Source of the DNA: Treponema sp.
GTDB taxonomy: Bacteria; Spirochaetota; Spirochaetia; Treponematales; Breznakiellaceae
Direction of reading: 5' to 3'
Assembly (NCBI GenBank): GCA_031268245.1
Contig: JAIRXN010000159.1
Location: 1 to 6,588 of the forward strand
DNA: 6,588 nt
The notes under the pieces were generated by a model that saw only the letters and a program-made list of their open reading frames with translations, was not told where the DNA came from and ran no database searches. Made by a program: the position numbers and the translations under genes. Shown in pieces: positions 1-5,604 of the stretch (position 1 is the first letter of the stretch; each line of letters opens with the position of its first letter).

Positions 1-2
1 AG

Positions 3-33
3 GCTGTTCCAAAACTTCAGTTTTTGGAACAGC
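3..33. repeat. Hairpin repeat, copy 1
   Basis: A perfect 12-bp stem is visible: 3-14 (GCTGTTCCAAAA) pairs with 22-33, around a 7-nt loop. The core GTTCC-A-AAAC / GTTTTTGGAAC is shared with the hairpin at 80-118, so the two are members of one dispersed hairpin family and not unrelated terminators. The stem is AT-rich next to the loop and GC-rich at the base. Confidence 0.8.
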
Positions 34-47
34 TACCTTGAATTTAG

Positions 48-78
48 TGGAAAAACCGGGCCTTTGCCGGTTTTTCCA
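48..78. terminator. Bidirectional terminator-like hairpin
   Basis: Positions 48-59 (TGGAAAAACCGG) pair perfectly with 67-78 around a 7-nt loop. The CCGG core is flanked by an A-tract on the left and a T-tract on the right, the layout of a factor-independent terminator working on both strands. It sits between two hairpins of a different sequence family. No gene end is visible immediately beside it, so the terminator role is inferred from shape only. Confidence 0.5.
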
Positions 79-79
79 A

Positions 80-118
80 GAGCTTGTTCCGAAACTAACC
101 GAGTTTTGGAACAAGCTC
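80..118. repeat. Hairpin repeat, copy 2 (17-bp stem)
   Basis: Positions 80-96 pair with 102-118 over 17 bp with a single G-T wobble (91/107) and a 5-nt loop, the strongest hairpin in the window. It shares the GTTCC-R-AAAC ... GTTTTGGAAC core with copy 1 at 3-33, separated by the unrelated hairpin at 48-78. Confidence 0.8.
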
Positions 119-154
119 AGTAAGCTTTAATGACCAGCGAACAGGAAAAAGAAT

Positions 155-242
155 AACCGCGAACCACACTAACGGCACGAACAAAGACGAAAAGAGGCGA
201 TATTCAGACAAAATGTTCGTGTTTTTCGTGTGGTTCGTGGTT
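155..242. repeat. Imperfect inverted repeat, 29-bp arms
   Basis: The left arm 155-183 and right arm 214-242 are reverse complements at 24 of 29 positions, with a 30-bp spacer. The right arm contains the low-complexity string TTCGTGTTTTTCGTG and continues into TCCGTGTCCGTTGTGTCC. This GTG/CGTG-rich word is a type of intergenic repeat I recall from environmental bacterial genomes. No open frame or transposase accompanies it. It could be a small non-autonomous element or a long hairpin in RNA. Confidence 0.65.
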
Positions 243-348
243 AACCTTCCTCCTCCGTGTCCGTTGTGTCCTGCTATCCGCCCGCGGCCGGTAGCCTGGT
301 AGTTAAATATCCCTTTCATGATTCCTGTTTAGCCTTTACAAGCTGCCG

Positions 349-387
349 GAGCCTATTCCGAAACCAGCCGGATCTTGCAATAAACTA
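349..387. repeat. Decayed copy of the hairpin repeat
   Basis: Aligned without gaps, 349-387 matches hairpin copy 2 (80-118) at 28 of 39 positions, and most of the differences are transitions. The left half, including ATTCCGAAAC, is well kept. The right half has lost the complementarity needed for the long stem, so this copy no longer folds well. It is the expected look of an old, unselected repeat. Confidence 0.5.
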
Positions 388-403
388 GAGTATATCAAAA
401 AAA

Positions 404-437
404 CGAAAAAAAACATACCTGGGACTGTCAAGCGTCC
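404..437 (-). terminator. Weak terminator-like site downstream of the nuclease gene
   Basis: Read on the minus strand, a short GGAC/GTCC stem (437-434 with 425-422) is followed after 8 nt by an uninterrupted run of nine T (413-405) and then more T. The stem is only 4 bp and the gap before the T-run is longer than usual, so this is a poor match to an intrinsic terminator, although it lies about 80 bp past the stop codon of the upstream gene, a suitable place. Confidence 0.25.
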
Positions 438-517
438 TGTTATGCGGAATTCCGGAGGCATCTCTACATTTTCGGCTGTTTGTGACGGGAATTTAAGGTA
501 TCCGCTCCGGAAGGAGT

Positions 518-1435
518 TTACAGTTCTTCAATCTCTTTGGCGGAAAAACCGCTCACCTGGGTAATCTGCTCAACAGTGAGTCCTATTTTCTTCATGTTGC
601 GGGCAATTTCGCGAACGCGCTCTTTCGTAAGCTCTTCCATCTCGGCTTCTTTACGGGCCTCGGCCTCTTCAACCCGGGTCATTATGATGTCCTGCAGTCT
701 CATATCGGCCTCCTTGAATTCAATATCTTTCCGGTACACTTCATTATATAAGCGATCCAGTAATTCGGTCAACAGATGCAATTCTTCGGCATTCAAAATA
801 CCCGATTTTTCGCTTCTCTCCGCGGTTTTCAGAATTTCATTCACCATATTTGCCGCTTCCCTTGACAGTTCCTGCAACTTTTCGTGGTTTCCGGCTTTTT
901 CAGCGGCTTTTCTCAGTTTCAGGATATAAAACGGAAGCAGTATTACCATTTTTTGCTCTTCAAGTTCCCTTATTTCATGGTTCAGGAGATAAAAGGCTCT
1001 TACTTTGTATATATGAGTACTACCGTCGGGAAAGAGAAGCCTGAATGCCGGCTGTTTTGTTTTTTTTATACCCGGTGTCAGGTAAATAATGCAGGATCGC
1101 GGCATGGAAATGGTAAGAAGGCCCTTAAAATCGGTCTTGTTTCGAAGTGCATACTGAAATCCGTACTCAAATATCCGCAGAGCCATGTTTTTGTCATCCT
1201 GAATCTGCGCCTCCAGATGGTACTGATGGATACCGCCGATAACAATGAGGATATCCGAGTAGAGATGTTTCATCTGTTCGGTGATGAATTCCGTGTTTGG
1301 ATACTCGATACTGCTGTCCAAAGGGTAATTGGTTCCAAAAAGCCCATTGATAAGATGAATTACAGCCCCTTTGGAGGAGAGGATGAGGCGTTTGAACACC
1401 TTGTCAAATACATTATGGGTATCATGCTTTTCCAT
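518..1435 (-). CDS. Rpn family PD-(D/E)XK nuclease / putative transposase (PDDEXK_2)
   Basis: A 305-residue protein of the Rpn/PDDEXK_2 family, whose studied members are DNA endonucleases promoting RecA-independent recombination. The family N-terminus is present (HNVFDKVFKRLI, residues 7-18). The nuclease core shows D61 in YSDIL and E75-A-Q77 in HLEAQIQ, matching the D...ExQ active-site pattern. A charged, probably coiled-coil stretch (about 250-280) leads to a helix-turn-helix-like tail (IGLTVEQITQVSGFSAKEIEEL, residues 284-305 by position), typical of many-copy members of this family. The start is fixed between an in-frame TGA (1451-1453) and the domain; this ATG is the only good candidate, although its ribosome site (AAGGG immediately before it) is badly spaced. 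It lies 49 bp after cysE on the same strand and may be expressed by read-through. Active-site residues appear intact, so it may be functional. Real targets are unknown. Confidence 0.85.
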   Translation of the reverse strand: MEKHDTHNVFDKVFKRLILSSKGAVIHLINGLFGTNYPLDSSIEYPNTEFITEQMKHLYSDILIVIGGIHQYHLEAQIQDDKNMALRIFEYGFQYALRNKTDFKGLLTISMPRSCIIYLTPGIKKTKQPAFRLLFPDGSTHIYKVRAFYLLNHEIRELEEQKMVILLPFYILKLRKAAEKAGNHEKLQELSREAANMVNEILKTAERSEKSGILNAEELHLLTELLDRLYNEVYRKDIEFKEADMRLQDIIMTRVEEAEARKEAEMEELTKERVREIARNMKKIGLTVEQITQVSGFSAKEIEEL

Positions 1436-1484
1436 ACCCTTAATAGGGTGTCAGGATGTATGGCGCTTCAAAGAAATTTATCTT

Positions 1485-2369
1485 TTACATGCTTTTTTCA
1501 ATCTGCTCTCCGGCGCGGATGTAAACGGTGGAGCCGGGGGGGACGGATCTGGTAATCCACACGTTGCCGCCGATGATGCTGCCCCGGCCGATGAGGGTCT
1601 CGCCGCCGAGGATCGTGGCGTGGGAATAGATGGTAACATCATCTTCTATGGTCGGGTGGCGTTTGGTATCGGCTTCTTCCTTTTTGACAGAAAGGGCGCC
1701 CAGGGTAACGCCCTGGTAGAGTTTGACGTTTTTCCCGATGACTGTGGTTTCCCCTATTACGACTCCGGTGCCGTGATCGATAAAGAATGAGGGGCCGATG
1801 TCCGCGCCGGGGTGTATGTCGATGCCTGTCCGGGAGTGGACGTATTCGCTCATCATCCTGGGGATAAGGGGGACGCCGTTTTCCCAGAAAAAGTGGGCCA
1901 CACGGTGAATCGTGATGGCTTCAAAGCCGGGATAGGAGAGGATCACTTCGTCGGCGCTTTTGGCTGCCGGGTCTCCGTCAAAGGCGGCCTGCATGTCCAG
2001 GGCAAGGGCTGTGCGGATGCGGGGGAGTTCTTCAAAGAAGGCTTCGACTACCAGTTCCGCCCCGGCATGACAACCTTCAAGGCCGCTTGAGTAGTTATGT
2101 GTCCGGGCATAGAAGGAAAGGCTCTTTTCCGTCTCGCGGATAAGGTCGCGGGCCAGGCGGTTGATCTTCTCTGCGGTTATAAGGCGGAGATCGTTGTGAT
2201 CCAGGCGGATATTTTCCCGGAATCCGGGGAAGATGAGGCTTTCGAGGCCCTTGAGTATCTGCTCAATCGCCTCGCTGTTGGGGAGGTTGGCGCCTCCGGT
2301 ATGGTTTACGATGCCATAAGCGCCGTAAGATTCCATGAGGGCGTCGATGCTGCAATTCAGGCGGTTCAT
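1485..2369 (-). CDS. cysE: Serine O-acetyltransferase (EpsC/CysE type)
   Basis: This cytoplasmic enzyme transfers acetyl from acetyl-CoA to L-serine, giving O-acetylserine, the first committed step of cysteine synthesis. The 294 residues comprise an N-terminal helical domain (to about 175) and a left-handed beta-helix built of hexapeptide repeats (about 182-285). Diagnostic motifs are GIDIHPGADIG (182-192), the catalytic D198-H199 pair in IDHGTG, GVVIGET (202-208), YQGVTLGA (218-225) and R237-H238-P in DTKRHPTI, equivalent to D157/H158 and R192/H193 of E. coli CysE. The longer N-terminus and the EVILSYPGFEAI segment (141-152) are of the EpsC subtype. An in-frame TGA two codons upstream fixes the earliest start at 2369. 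No ribosome-binding site precedes it, and the extended -10 box places transcription start on the ATG, so a leaderless mRNA is likely. No cysteine synthase gene adjoins it. Confidence 0.93.
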   Translation of the reverse strand: MNRLNCSIDALMESYGAYGIVNHTGGANLPNSEAIEQILKGLESLIFPGFRENIRLDHNDLRLITAEKINRLARDLIRETEKSLSFYARTHNYSSGLEGCHAGAELVVEAFFEELPRIRTALALDMQAAFDGDPAAKSADEVILSYPGFEAITIHRVAHFFWENGVPLIPRMMSEYVHSRTGIDIHPGADIGPSFFIDHGTGVVIGETTVIGKNVKLYQGVTLGALSVKKEEADTKRHPTIEDDVTIYSHATILGGETLIGRGSIIGGNVWITRSVPPGSTVYIRAGEQIEKSM

Positions 2370-2375
2370 GATTCA

Positions 2376-2384
2376 AGTATAACA
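2376..2384 (-). promoter_or_regulatory. Extended -10 promoter of cysE
   Basis: On the minus strand the sequence TGTTATACT is an extended -10 element (TGn plus five of six consensus bases of TATAAT). The -35 region is poor (best three of six), as is common with extended -10 promoters. Counting the hexamer's last base (2376) as -7 puts +1 at 2369, the A of the cysE start codon. Confidence 0.5.
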
Positions 2385-2504
2385 AAAAACAGGAACATTT
2401 ACAGGCCCTTAGGCGGCAGGGAGGGAATTAGGCAAGACTTGAGTTTTGGGATAGGCCCGCCTTCAAAAAAAAACGAAATTTTTGCAAAAAAGGTGAAATT
2501 TCCC

Positions 2505-2536
2505 TTGACAAGATTTTTCCGGCGTGTTTCTATATA
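2505..2536 (+). promoter_or_regulatory. Promoter of the ECF transporter operon
   Basis: A perfect -35 hexamer TTGACA lies at 2505-2510, preceded by an A/T-rich stretch (2464-2502) that could serve as an UP element. The best -10 is TATATA at 2531-2536 (four of six, spacer 20 bp, long) or TTCTAT at 2528-2533 (three of six, spacer 17 bp). Both fall inside the first palindrome, so promoter and putative operator overlap. The non-ideal spacing leaves the exact -10 uncertain. Confidence 0.6.
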
Positions 2537-2543
2537 TAGAAAC
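2526..2543. promoter_or_regulatory. Operator-like perfect 18-bp palindrome, site 1
   Basis: GTTTCTATATATAGAAAC is its own reverse complement over all 18 bases. It covers the -10 region of the operon promoter, where a bound dimeric repressor would block RNA polymerase. It shares the frame GTTnCTATnnATAGnAAC with site 2. With no loop bases it cannot form a good RNA hairpin, so a DNA-binding role is favoured. Confidence 0.7.
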
Positions 2544-2544
2544 T

Positions 2545-2562
2545 GTTACTATGCATAGTAAC
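2545..2562. promoter_or_regulatory. Operator-like perfect 18-bp palindrome, site 2
   Basis: GTTACTATGCATAGTAAC is a perfect 18-bp palindrome one base after site 1, with centres 19 bp apart, and ends one base before the ribosome-binding site. The two sites agree at every position except the fourth and the two central bases with their symmetry mates. The regulator is not encoded in the window. The shape is loosely like TrpR operators but lacks the CTAG half-sites, so I do not assign it. Confidence 0.7.
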
Positions 2563-2563
2563 G

Positions 2564-2569
2564 AGGAGG
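2564..2569 (+). promoter_or_regulatory. Strong ribosome-binding site
   Basis: AGGAGG, with 4 nt (AAAT) to the ATG at 2574. It decides the start of the S-component gene, supporting the charged N-terminal extension of that protein as genuinely translated. Confidence 0.8.
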
Positions 2570-2573
2570 AAAT

Positions 2574-3164
2574 ATGGAACAGAAAAAAGCCGCGGGAGCG
2601 CTCGCGGCGGAAAGCGGCCGCAAGCGTGAGCTTGTCGAAAAAGAGAAGAAGGGGCTCGGCATTACCGATGTGCTCCTCATCGGCATTCTTCTGGCCGCCG
2701 GAGCGGTTCTCAAATTCTTTGTGGGATCCGTGATCAACTTCGGGATGAAGCCCAACTTCATCATCGCCATGTACTGCCTCACGATCCTGCTCATCAAGCC
2801 GGGGATTGTTGAAGCGGCGATAATCGGCCTGCTCTCCGGGGCCGTCTGCCAGTTCTTTCCGGGTCAGCCCTACATCAACTTTGTCAGCGAATTCCTGGGG
2901 GCTCTCGCCATGTGTCTACTCATAAGGATTCCCGTTAATACTGGCAGGGTTCCTGTCAAAACCATGCTCTGTACATTCCTCAGTACCCTGGCGTCGGGTT
3001 TCAGCTTTATCGGCGTCATGTACCTCATGTACTACACGGGTTTCGACATCAGGCCGACGCCTCTGGCGATCTTTATGGCGATCATATTCGGGACTGCGGC
3101 GATCAATGCAGTTATCGTACAGGTATTGTATATACCCTTAAAGATTGCGCTTAAAAAGCAGTAA
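2574..3164 (+). CDS. ECF transporter S component, TrpP-like (probable tryptophan or related substrate)
   Basis: A 196-residue integral membrane protein, the substrate-binding subunit of an energy-coupling-factor importer. About six hydrophobic segments are visible (roughly 30-50, 60-75, 77-95, 103-119, 126-152, 162-188). GMKPN (57-61) and FPGQPYIN (95-102) line up with GGMKPD and FPAGQIPN of Bacillus TrpP (YhaG), a tryptophan-uptake protein, so I place it in that S-component family from memory of the sequence. A hydrophilic, charged tail of about 28 residues precedes the first membrane segment and is absent from the Bacillus protein. The start is fixed by AGGAGG. It is first in a four-gene operon with its own ATPases and EcfT, the arrangement of a dedicated (group I) ECF system. 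Two palindromes over its promoter suggest repressor control. Family assignment is fairly sure; tryptophan as substrate is an inference and another aromatic or vitamin-like compound remains possible. Confidence 0.8.
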   Translation: MEQKKAAGALAAESGRKRELVEKEKKGLGITDVLLIGILLAAGAVLKFFVGSVINFGMKPNFIIAMYCLTILLIKPGIVEAAIIGLLSGAVCQFFPGQPYINFVSEFLGALAMCLLIRIPVNTGRVPVKTMLCTFLSTLASGFSFIGVMYLMYYTGFDIRPTPLAIFMAIIFGTAAINAVIVQVLYIPLKIALKKQ

Positions 3165-4030
3165 TGATATCTATCCGCAGTCTTACGTTTCGTTACAGGG
3201 GAGGGGGCAGGGATGCCCTCTCTTCCGTGAACCTGGAAGTGCCCGATGGGGATTTTATCGGGATCATCGGGCCTTCGGGGGCCGGGAAGACTACGCTCAC
3301 CTATGCCATTAACGGTGTTGTTCCCCACCACTTTCCCGGCGACTTCTACGGCGAAGTGAGGATCAACGGTCTTGACAGTATTGATGCGGGAAGCGAGGAA
3401 CTGGCCCGGCATGTGGGGAGCGTTTTCCAGGACATCGACGGGCAGATGGTGGCTTCCGTGGCGGAAGATGAAATTCTCTTCGGTCTTGAAAATTTCGGCG
3501 TCCCCCGCAAAGATATTCCGGGCCGTCTTGAGGAAGCCCTCTCCGCCGCCGGAATTGAAAATCTCCGCGACCGTTCCCTAAGTTCCCTTTCCGGGGGGCA
3601 GAAACAGAAGGTGGCGATAGCGGCAATCACCGCCCTGCGGCCTTCAATAATCGTGCTGGACGAGCCTACGGGGGAACTTGACCCGGCCTCTTCCCGGCGT
3701 GTTTTTGAATTTTTAAGAAAGCTCAACACGGAACAGGGGATTACCATTATCATTGTCGAGCAGAAGATCATGCTCCTCTGTGAATTTGCAAAGCGTCTTG
3801 CCGTCATGGACAGGGGAACGCTTGTTCTGGAAGGCAGTGTGGCGGAAGTTCTGCAGGAAGGGGAACGGCTTGAGGAAGCGGGGGTCAACATTCCCCGCGT
3901 GAGCACACTGGCCCGCCGTCTCAGGGCCGGGGGCATCTATTCAGGCCCTGTAGTTTCAAATCTGGGCGAAGGGGAAACGATGATACGCAGTATCCTCAAG
4001 TCCGGGAGCGCCAAACATGCTGCATTTTGA
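3164..4030 (+). CDS. ecfA1: ECF transporter ATPase EcfA1
   Basis: A 288-residue cytoplasmic ABC ATPase that powers the ECF importer with its partner. Visible motifs in order: Walker A GPSGAGKTT (36-44), Q-loop Q89 in VFQD, canonical signature LSGGQ (142-146), Walker B IIVLDEP (162-168, catalytic E167), D-loop ELDP (171-174). The switch position reads VEQK (198-201): glutamine Q200 stands where most ABC ATPases have histidine. A C-terminal tail of about 60 residues follows the ABC fold. The ATG overlaps the stop codon of the S-component gene by one base (TAATG) and has only a weak ribosome site, implying translational coupling. Which of the two ATPases deserves the number 1 is by gene order only. 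Confidence 0.9.
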   Translation: MISIRSLTFRYRGGGRDALSSVNLEVPDGDFIGIIGPSGAGKTTLTYAINGVVPHHFPGDFYGEVRINGLDSIDAGSEELARHVGSVFQDIDGQMVASVAEDEILFGLENFGVPRKDIPGRLEEALSAAGIENLRDRSLSSLSGGQKQKVAIAAITALRPSIIVLDEPTGELDPASSRRVFEFLRKLNTEQGITIIIVEQKIMLLCEFAKRLAVMDRGTLVLEGSVAEVLQEGERLEEAGVNIPRVSTLARRLRAGGIYSGPVVSNLGEGETMIRSILKSGSAKHAAF

Positions 4031-4841
4031 TAATGTCAGCTTCTCCTACGACAAGGGAGAGGGCGGAATCAGTACCGTCGGCGGGATAAGCTTCTCTCTT
4101 GAGAAGGGAGAATTTGCCGCACTTATCGGGGAAAACGGCGCGGGGAAATCCACCCTGGCGCGGCTCTGTAACGGTCTTTTGAAACCGGACAGCGGCAGGG
4201 TTACTGTCGCGGGTATGGATACCCGGCATGTCAAAACCAGCCTTATTGCACGGAAGCTGGGTTTCCTCTTCCAGAATCCCGACCGGCAGATCTGCTGCAA
4301 CACCGTCCGGGAGGAGATTCTGTTCGGCCTTAATGCCGTCTCCGGCAGCAATGAGGAAGGGGCCGCAGGAATCAGGGAAGAACGGCTCAATGAAACGCTG
4401 GAACTCTTTGGGCTTGAAGCTGACGGCGATCCTTTCAGCATGAGCCGCGGTGAACGGCAGCAGATAGCGCTCGCCTCGGTGCTGGCGGTAAAACCGGAGA
4501 TCCTGATCCTTGACGAGCCGACCACGGGTCTTGATTACCGGGAATGCGTCAACATCATGGGTATCATTTCACATCTGCACAGGGAAGGAACAACCATTCT
4601 CATGATCAGCCACGACATGGAACTGGTAGCCGACTATGCGGAGCGGGGCCTGGTACTAAGCGGCGGAAAACTCATCGGGGATCTCGGTGTAAAGGAACTC
4701 ATGAAGACCAGGCCCCTTCTGGAAGCGGCAGCCCTGCTTCCGGCCCAGATACCCGCCCTGGCCATGGCCCTGGGAGAAGGTTTTGAAAATGTGTATACCG
4801 TTGATGAAATGACGGAGGCTGTACATGAGCGGCTTGCTTGA
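4017..4841 (+). CDS. ecfA2: ECF transporter ATPase EcfA2
   Basis: A 274-residue ABC ATPase, the second half of the ATPase pair. Visible motifs: Walker A GENGAGKST (38-46), Q-loop Q86 in FQNPDRQ (a form typical of cobalt/ECF ATPases), signature MSRGERQ (142-148) replacing LSGGQ, Walker B LILDEP (163-168, E167), D-loop GLD (171-173) and switch histidine H199 in ISHDM. The signature has R144 for the first glycine and E146-R147 following G145. It overlaps the end of ecfA1 by 14 nt and has its own GGGAG ribosome site (4004-4008). The remaining C-terminal part (about 220-274) is less conserved. The pair with EcfA1 is expected to form a heterodimer bound to EcfT. Confidence 0.9.
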   Translation: MLHFDNVSFSYDKGEGGISTVGGISFSLEKGEFAALIGENGAGKSTLARLCNGLLKPDSGRVTVAGMDTRHVKTSLIARKLGFLFQNPDRQICCNTVREEILFGLNAVSGSNEEGAAGIREERLNETLELFGLEADGDPFSMSRGERQQIALASVLAVKPEILILDEPTTGLDYRECVNIMGIISHLHREGTTILMISHDMELVADYAERGLVLSGGKLIGDLGVKELMKTRPLLEAAALLPAQIPALAMALGEGFENVYTVDEMTEAVHERLA

Positions 4842-5586
4842 CTATGTAAGCGGGAATTCCCTGCTGCACCGGCTTAACCCCCTCACAAAACTACTGCTGG
4901 CATTCGGCCTCTGCGTCTCCTGTTTTCTCAGCATGAATCATCTTGTAATACTGGGGATCATCGGCTTTACGCTGATTCTTTCCGCATTGTCCGGAGTACT
5001 CCGCCGCTCGGTACGGATCTTCGTATCGTTAATAAAACTGTCGATTGTGCTTTTTGTTGCGCAGATATTCTTTGTACGGGAAGGGGAGGTTCTCGTCCGG
5101 TTCCCCCTCAACATTTATATTACGGACATGGGCTTGAGTTTTTCGCTTCTCTTTGTCATGCGCCTCATAGCCGCCACCCAGCCCCTTGCGCTCATGCTGT
5201 CGGTTACCAGGATAAGCGATATTTCCAATGTCCTTGTACGCTGCTGCCGCATCCCCTACAAATACACCTTTGCGCTCACCACGGCCATGCGTTTTATCCC
5301 CATTTTTTCACATGAAATGACGGGGATCATGGAGGCCCAGATCTCAAGAGGTGTGGAATTCGACACAAAAAATTTCTTCAAAAAAATACGGCTGCTCCTC
5401 CCCCTCTGCGTCCCCCTGCTGATCTCCAGCGTGCGGAAAATCGAAGGAGGCGCCATTTCTGCGGAACTGCGGGGTTTCAATCTCCGCAGCCGCCTTTCGG
5501 GAAGTAAAACATACCCTTTCCGCCCCATCGATGCGGTAATGCTGCTTCTCTGCGCGGGAATCATGGCGGCATCGGTAATTCTGTAG
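4825..5586 (+). CDS. ecfT: ECF transporter transmembrane coupling protein EcfT
   Basis: A 253-residue membrane protein linking the S component to the two ATPases. It begins with the family pattern SLLHRLNPLTKLLL (12-25) and has hydrophobic segments at roughly 21-36, 38-58, 66-83, 104-127, 187-202 and 234-252. The cytoplasmic coupling helices carry the two family xRG motifs, here SRG (174-176, in AQISRGVEF) and LRG (215-217, in AELRGF), where many relatives have ARG. The conserved FIPIF...E.....AQ..RG context (157-176) is clear. The start overlaps ecfA2 by 17 nt and follows GGAGG (4814-4818) at a 6-nt spacing. It is the last operon gene; no clear intrinsic terminator follows the TAG at 5584-5586. 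Confidence 0.9.
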   Translation: MSGLLDYVSGNSLLHRLNPLTKLLLAFGLCVSCFLSMNHLVILGIIGFTLILSALSGVLRRSVRIFVSLIKLSIVLFVAQIFFVREGEVLVRFPLNIYITDMGLSFSLLFVMRLIAATQPLALMLSVTRISDISNVLVRCCRIPYKYTFALTTAMRFIPIFSHEMTGIMEAQISRGVEFDTKNFFKKIRLLLPLCVPLLISSVRKIEGGAISAELRGFNLRSRLSGSKTYPFRPIDAVMLLLCAGIMAASVIL

Positions 5587-5604
5587 GTTCATTGGGGACA
5601 GATA

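Larger units (their letters stand above)
1..517. other. Gene-free, repeat-rich intergenic region
   Basis: I see no credible protein-coding gene here. The only longer open frame (minus strand, about 95-319) runs straight through hairpins and an inverted repeat, and its translation has no recognisable domain. What the stretch holds is structure: three strong hairpins at 3-118, an imperfect inverted repeat at 155-242, a decayed copy of the third hairpin at 349-387, and an A-rich tract near 397-413 that would be a T-tract for transcripts leaving the minus-strand nuclease gene. The leftmost hairpins may mark the end of a gene lying outside the window. Confidence 0.7.

Noticed and set aside
95..319. 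A 74-codon minus-strand open frame
   Set aside because: It is made of hairpin and inverted-repeat sequence, shows no domain, and has no clear ribosome site.
884..1555. A 223-codon plus-strand open frame opposite the nuclease and cysE
   Set aside because: It spans parts of two well-supported minus-strand genes and its translation is a shadow without any recognisable family.
2545..2562. The second palindrome as an RNA hairpin sequestering the ribosome site
   Set aside because: A perfect palindrome with no loop cannot fold into a stable hairpin of full length, and the ribosome site lies just outside it; a DNA operator explains it better.
2370..2573. A riboswitch or T-box before the ECF operon
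   Set aside because: The promoter lies so close to the gene that the leader would be only about 30 nt, too short for any such element.
3346..3936. A 196-codon minus-strand open frame
   Set aside because: It is antisense to ecfA1 and rich in Ser/Arg/Pro, the typical shadow of GC-rich coding DNA.
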